Source: Streptomyces sp. OR43
Lineage (GTDB): Bacteria > Actinomycetota > Actinomycetes > Streptomycetales > Streptomycetaceae
NCBI RefSeq assembly: GCF_008042275.1
Contig: NZ_RDBK01000043.1
Coordinates: 4,160,285-4,202,816, forward strand
Direction: 5' to 3'
Length of the DNA stretch: 42,532 nt
Below, piece by piece: positions 39,134-42,532 of the stretch (positions are counted from its first letter, which is position 1; every line of letters starts with the position of its first letter). A program made the translations under genes and the position numbers. The notes under the pieces were generated by a model. That model was not told where the DNA came from. It saw only the letters and a list, made by a program, of their open reading frames with translations, and did not search any database.

Positions 39134-40054
39134 ATGATCGATGCACGGCGGCTGCGCATCCTGCGTGCGGTGGCGGACCACCGCACGGTGACGGCCGCGG
39201 CCGCCGCGCTGTATCTGACCCCGTCCGCCGTCTCCCAGCAACTCGCCGCACTGGAGCAGGAGACCGGCCACCGGCTGGTCGAGCGGAACGCCCGCGGCGC
39301 CCGGCTCACCCCCGCCGGGGAGATCCTGCTGACCCACGCCAACGCGGTGCTGGCCCAGCTGGAACGGGCGGAGGCGGAACTGGCCGCGTACGACGCCGGT
39401 GACGCCGGTACGGTCACCGTCGCCGCGTTCGCCACGGGCATCGGCCTGGTCCTCGCCCCCGCGATCGCCGCCCTGAACAGGACCGCGCCCGGCATCAAGG
39501 TCCGGGTCCAGGACGCGGAGGGCGACGCGAGCGTGCCCATGGTGCTGGACCGGCAGGTCGATGTGGCGGTCGCCGTCGAGTACCGCGGCGCACCGGGCGA
39601 GGACGACCGGCGGCTCACCCGCGTACCGCTGTACTCGGAACCGTTCGACGCGGTGCTCCCGGTGGGGCACCGGCTGGCCGGCCAGGAGCAGGTGGCCGTC
39701 GCCGACCTGGCGAAGGACGCGTGGATCGGCCCCTACCCCGGCAACCCGTGTCACGACGTGGTCGTCCTGGCCTGCGAGTACGCCGGTTTCGCACCGAACC
39801 TCGAACACTCCTCGGACGACTTCCACGCGGTGGTCGCACTCGCCGGCGCCGGCGCCGGAGTGGCCCTGGTCCCGCGTTCCGCGCTGCGCGGGGTGGCCCT
39901 GGCCGGTGTGGTGGTCCGCCCGGTGCAGGGCAGCGCGCCCACCCGCCGGGTCTTCGCGGCGGTGCGGCGGGGCGCGGAGGCCCATCCGCTGATCGCCCCC
40001 GTGCTGGAGGCGCTGACGGGGGCGGCCGGGGACGACGTCCTCAGGGCGGGCTGA
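39134..40054 (+). CDS. LysR family transcriptional regulator
   Basis: This 306-aa LysR-type regulator has the winged helix MIDARRLRILRAVADHRTVT and AAAALYLTPSAVSQQLAALE (1-43). The substrate-binding domain runs from about residue 92 (TVTVAAFATGIGLVLAPAIA) to the end. A position next to tdh-kbl suggests it could react to an amino acid, but it is separated by a terminator and points the same way, so regulation of that pair is a guess. ATG 39134 has no clear ribosome site; GACAAT 7 nt upstream might be a -10 of a leaderless mRNA. Confidence 0.92.
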   Translation: MIDARRLRILRAVADHRTVTAAAAALYLTPSAVSQQLAALEQETGHRLVERNARGARLTPAGEILLTHANAVLAQLERAEAELAAYDAGDAGTVTVAAFATGIGLVLAPAIAALNRTAPGIKVRVQDAEGDASVPMVLDRQVDVAVAVEYRGAPGEDDRRLTRVPLYSEPFDAVLPVGHRLAGQEQVAVADLAKDAWIGPYPGNPCHDVVVLACEYAGFAPNLEHSSDDFHAVVALAGAGAGVALVPRSALRGVALAGVVVRPVQGSAPTRRVFAAVRRGAEAHPLIAPVLEALTGAAGDDVLRAG

Positions 40055-40075
40055 GGGGTCCCGCTCCCCGGCGCC

Positions 40076-42532
40076 TCACCCGAGGGGCCGGCCCGGAGGA
40101 CCGCCGCCCCGCGCGCCCGGGAACAGTGTGCCCACGGCCGCCGCCACCGTGACGGCCAGCGCGAGCACCCCGTACTGCGCGGGCGGCAGATACGGCAGCC
40201 CGCCCGTCGCCGGGAGCGCGAACGCGAGCAGCGGGACGGCCGCGACCACGGTTCCGATGGTCAGTCCGGCCACCGTCACCAGGCCCGTCTCCAGCACCCG
40301 CATCCGCAGCAGTTGTCCGCGTCCCGTGCCGACCAGCCGCAGCAGGCGGAACTCCGGGCGGCGGCCGACCGAGATCAGGGCGAGGGTGCTGACCACGGCG
40401 AGCAGCGCGAAGCCGCCGATCACACCGACGCCGATGACGATCAGGGCGTCGTCCCGGTCCGGGGACGACGGGGCGATCCGCACGTCGTCCGCCGTCGCCG
40501 CGCGCACCCGGAGCCCCTTGTACGGTGCCAGCGCGGCCCGTACGGCCGACGTGGCGTCCCCGTCCCGCGAGCGCACCAGGACCTGCCGGTCGAGCGGAGC
40601 CGACACGTGTCCGGCCAGGGCCTCGCGGGGCAGCATGAACTCGCCCAGCGCCAGGGACCGTTCATAGAGCGCCACCACCTTCAGCCGTGCCCGCGTACCG
40701 TCCCCGAGGCGCAGCGCCACCTCGTCCCCGACACCGACGCCCAGATCGTCGGCCCGGTCCTCACCCACGGCGACCGTGCCCCGGCCCGTGAGCGCGGCCG
40801 GGTCGCCCGCCGTGATCCGCGCGTCGAGCGTGCCGGACAACTGGGCCGCGGTGACGCCCAGCACCGGGAAGCGGTCCAGCGCCGGGTCGCCGGTCTCGCG
40901 GTGGGCGAGGACGACGGACGACCGCAGCAGCCCCGTCGCGGCCGCCACCCCGGGCGCCCGGCGCACGGCCTCGGCCGCCTCCGCCGGGACACCGGCCGCC
41001 GGGCCCGTCACCACCAGGTCCGCCCGCAGGGCGTCGGCCGCCTGCCGGCCGGCGGCCCGCTCCAGCGTCGTACCGGCCGCCAACTGGACGCACACGAACG
41101 CGACGACCAGCACGATCGGGGTCAGCGCCGCACCCAGCCTGCGGTGGTGCGCGGCGGCGGACCGGGCGGCCAGGAAACCGGAGGCGCCGCCCGCGCGCCG
41201 GACCGGTGCGCCGAGTACCCGCATCGAGATCCGGGCGGTCCACGGACCGAGCAGCGCCACCGCGATGATCAGCGAGGTCGCCGCACCCGACGCGGCGAGC
41301 GCCGCGGCCTGACCGCTCTGCGCGGCGGCCGTACCGGCCGAACCGAGCCCCGCGACCACCAGCAGCACCCCGGCGCCCGTGCGCAGCCGCCCCGGCTCGC
41401 CCGGCTCCGGCGACCGCGCCGCGCCCATGGCCGCCGCCGGCCGCATCCGGGTCACCGCACGCGCCGCGAGCAGTGCCACCGGCCGGGCGGCCAGGGCGAC
41501 GAGCAATGCGCCCACGACGCCTGCCACGACCGGCAGCCACACCGGGACGGGCAGCGGCAGCGGGTCCGTGGTCAGCAGCGACCGCATCAGCAGCCCGAGC
41601 GGTACGGAGCCGATCGCGCCCAGCACCGCGGCGGCGACCGCGACCCGGCCCGCCTCACGGCCGACCGCCGAGCTGAGCTGCCGGGGTGTCGCCCCGACCG
41701 CCCGCAGCAGCGCCAGTTCACCGGAGCGCTGGTGCACGGCCTGGGAGACCGTGGTGGCGATCACGAGCAGGGCCACCATGACCACCGTCCCGGCGATCGA
41801 CGCCAGCATCGCCAGCAGATCTCCGCGCCCGCCGAGCGCGTCGACGTGCTCCGCCTCGCCGCGCCCGGCGCCCGTCAGCACGCGCGGCCCGCGCTCGCCT
41901 CCGCCCGGTCCCGCCACGGCCCTGTCCAGCGAGGCCCGCAGCGTGCCGGCGGACACGCCCGGCTCGGCCACGACGCCGATCGCGTCCACCGTGCCGGGGT
42001 GCCCGGCCAGTGCGGTGAGCCGGGGCTCGGTGAAGAACACGGCGGGCGTGCCGCCCCGGTGACCGGTCGCGGCCACCCCGCTGACGGTGTACTGCCGTGC
42101 CGCGCCGCCCACGTGAAGCGTGACGCGCCCGCCCGCTACCGCCAGCGCCCGGTCCACGACCACCTCGGACGCCGACCTCGGGGCGCGTCCCTCGGACAGC
42201 TCGTACGAAGTGAGCGCGGCGGACGGCCAGGAACGGCCCACCGCCGGTAGCCCGTCGCCCACCGTCACCGGAACCGAGTCGTCCGCGACGGCGCGCGCCA
42301 CGCCGTCCGCCGCTGCCGCCCGCGCCACCACGGATCGCTCCAGCCGTACCCGTTCCGGCAGATAGGCGGTGGCCGTCCGCGGTTCGCTGCCCCACGGCTT
42401 CGCCGTGTACGTCACCCGCTGATCGGCCACCACCACCGCATCGGCCCCGGCGTAGCGCTCCACCGGCGGCCCGGCCAGCAGCAGCGAGCCGAGCACCAGC
42501 GCGAAGGCGCCGAGCAGCGCGGCAGCGGCCGC
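40076..42532 (-). CDS. FtsX-type ABC transporter permease, N-terminus cut by window edge
   Basis: At least 818 residues are visible; the frame runs off the right edge, where a hydrophobic segment (ALLGAFALVLGSLLLAG) is probably the first membrane helix. This is the large macrolide/lipoprotein-exporter-like permease with two FtsX domains. The first is around VVMVALLVIATTVSQAVHQR with GELALLRAVGATPRQLSSAV, and the second is near the C-terminus (IVIGVGVIGGFALLAVVSTL and RRPEFRLLRLVGTGRGQLLR). Extracytoplasmic domains lie between helices. The partner ATPase gene must lie to the right of the window. The start codon is not visible. Substrate unknown. Confidence 0.92.
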   Translation of the reverse strand, partial: AAAAALLGAFALVLGSLLLAGPPVERYAGADAVVVADQRVTYTAKPWGSEPRTATAYLPERVRLERSVVARAAAADGVARAVADDSVPVTVGDGLPAVGRSWPSAALTSYELSEGRAPRSASEVVVDRALAVAGGRVTLHVGGAARQYTVSGVAATGHRGGTPAVFFTEPRLTALAGHPGTVDAIGVVAEPGVSAGTLRASLDRAVAGPGGGERGPRVLTGAGRGEAEHVDALGGRGDLLAMLASIAGTVVMVALLVIATTVSQAVHQRSGELALLRAVGATPRQLSSAVGREAGRVAVAAAVLGAIGSVPLGLLMRSLLTTDPLPLPVPVWLPVVAGVVGALLVALAARPVALLAARAVTRMRPAAAMGAARSPEPGEPGRLRTGAGVLLVVAGLGSAGTAAAQSGQAAALAASGAATSLIIAVALLGPWTARISMRVLGAPVRRAGGASGFLAARSAAAHHRRLGAALTPIVLVVAFVCVQLAAGTTLERAAGRQAADALRADLVVTGPAAGVPAEAAEAVRRAPGVAAATGLLRSSVVLAHRETGDPALDRFPVLGVTAAQLSGTLDARITAGDPAALTGRGTVAVGEDRADDLGVGVGDEVALRLGDGTRARLKVVALYERSLALGEFMLPREALAGHVSAPLDRQVLVRSRDGDATSAVRAALAPYKGLRVRAATADDVRIAPSSPDRDDALIVIGVGVIGGFALLAVVSTLALISVGRRPEFRLLRLVGTGRGQLLRMRVLETGLVTVAGLTIGTVVAAVPLLAFALPATGGLPYLPPAQYGVLALAVTVAAAVGTLFPGARGGGPPGRPLG

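Noticed and set aside
1..42532. tRNA, rRNA, CRISPR arrays, intact insertion sequences or prophage genes
   Set aside because: I saw no cloverleaf with conserved TTCGA arm, no regularly spaced repeats of CRISPR type, no transposase or integrase frame and no paired terminal repeats with target duplications.

Overview
The window is chromosomal DNA of a high-GC actinomycete, almost certainly a Streptomyces. The evidence is uniformly high GC with strong G/C at third codon positions, many GTG (and possibly CTG/TTG) starts, mostly TGA stops, long GC-rich hairpin terminators without T-runs, and typical Streptomyces gene content. That content includes murC-msrB, lipoprotein polysaccharide deacetylases, Tat-exported PhoX-like proteins, GAP1-family proteins, receptor-like Ser/Thr kinases and CBM13/ricin-tailed secreted proteins. 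The genus call is inference from style and content. No rRNA, tRNA, CRISPR array or intact insertion sequence was seen.

Layout. 1-3854: a DUF4142-type membrane-anchored protein cut by the window edge, a PTH2-like peptidyl-tRNA hydrolase, then a tightly coupled AIM24 / ABC ATPase / ABC permease run and a small zinc-ribbon protein. 3871-6321: a lipoprotein polysaccharide deacetylase and a Tat-exported PhoX-family protein. 6322-7483 is a decayed stretch with the C-terminal stub of a histidine kinase and a 22-bp inverted repeat. 7484-12805 is mostly housekeeping: DoxX, OsmC, ZapE-like ATPase, RibD-C reductase, a conserved protein, murC and msrB.

12838-18924, all on the minus strand, is the least explained part: a seven-cysteine protein, an orphan GAP1-type protein (family known from NTP-dependent conflict systems), and a two-gene operon coding for a 301-aa Ig-like protein and a 608-aa single-span membrane protein that I do not recognise. 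19336-24566 holds a LysR regulator, a TrmB/LuxR-type regulator and a divergent 1005-aa subtilase. 24643-27657 holds an SDR, RidA, a YciO/Sua5-type protein and a MarR regulator, with small scars of deleted genes between them.

27782-35071: a secreted beta-helix/ricin-lectin protein whose promoter overlaps a DasR-like palindrome, then a lipoprotein followed by two tandem transmembrane Ser/Thr kinases, each with an extracytoplasmic amino-acid-binding-type domain. 35144-35980 is a haloalkane-dehalogenase-like hydrolase lacking the expected catalytic His, next to a frameshifted TetR remnant. 36820-40054 is the threonine-degradation pair tdh-kbl followed by a LysR regulator. 40076 to the right edge is a large FtsX-type ABC permease, cut at its N-terminus.

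The best candidates for an undescribed system are the receptor-kinase operon (29992-35071) and the unknown two-gene operon plus GAP1 neighbour (13398-18924).
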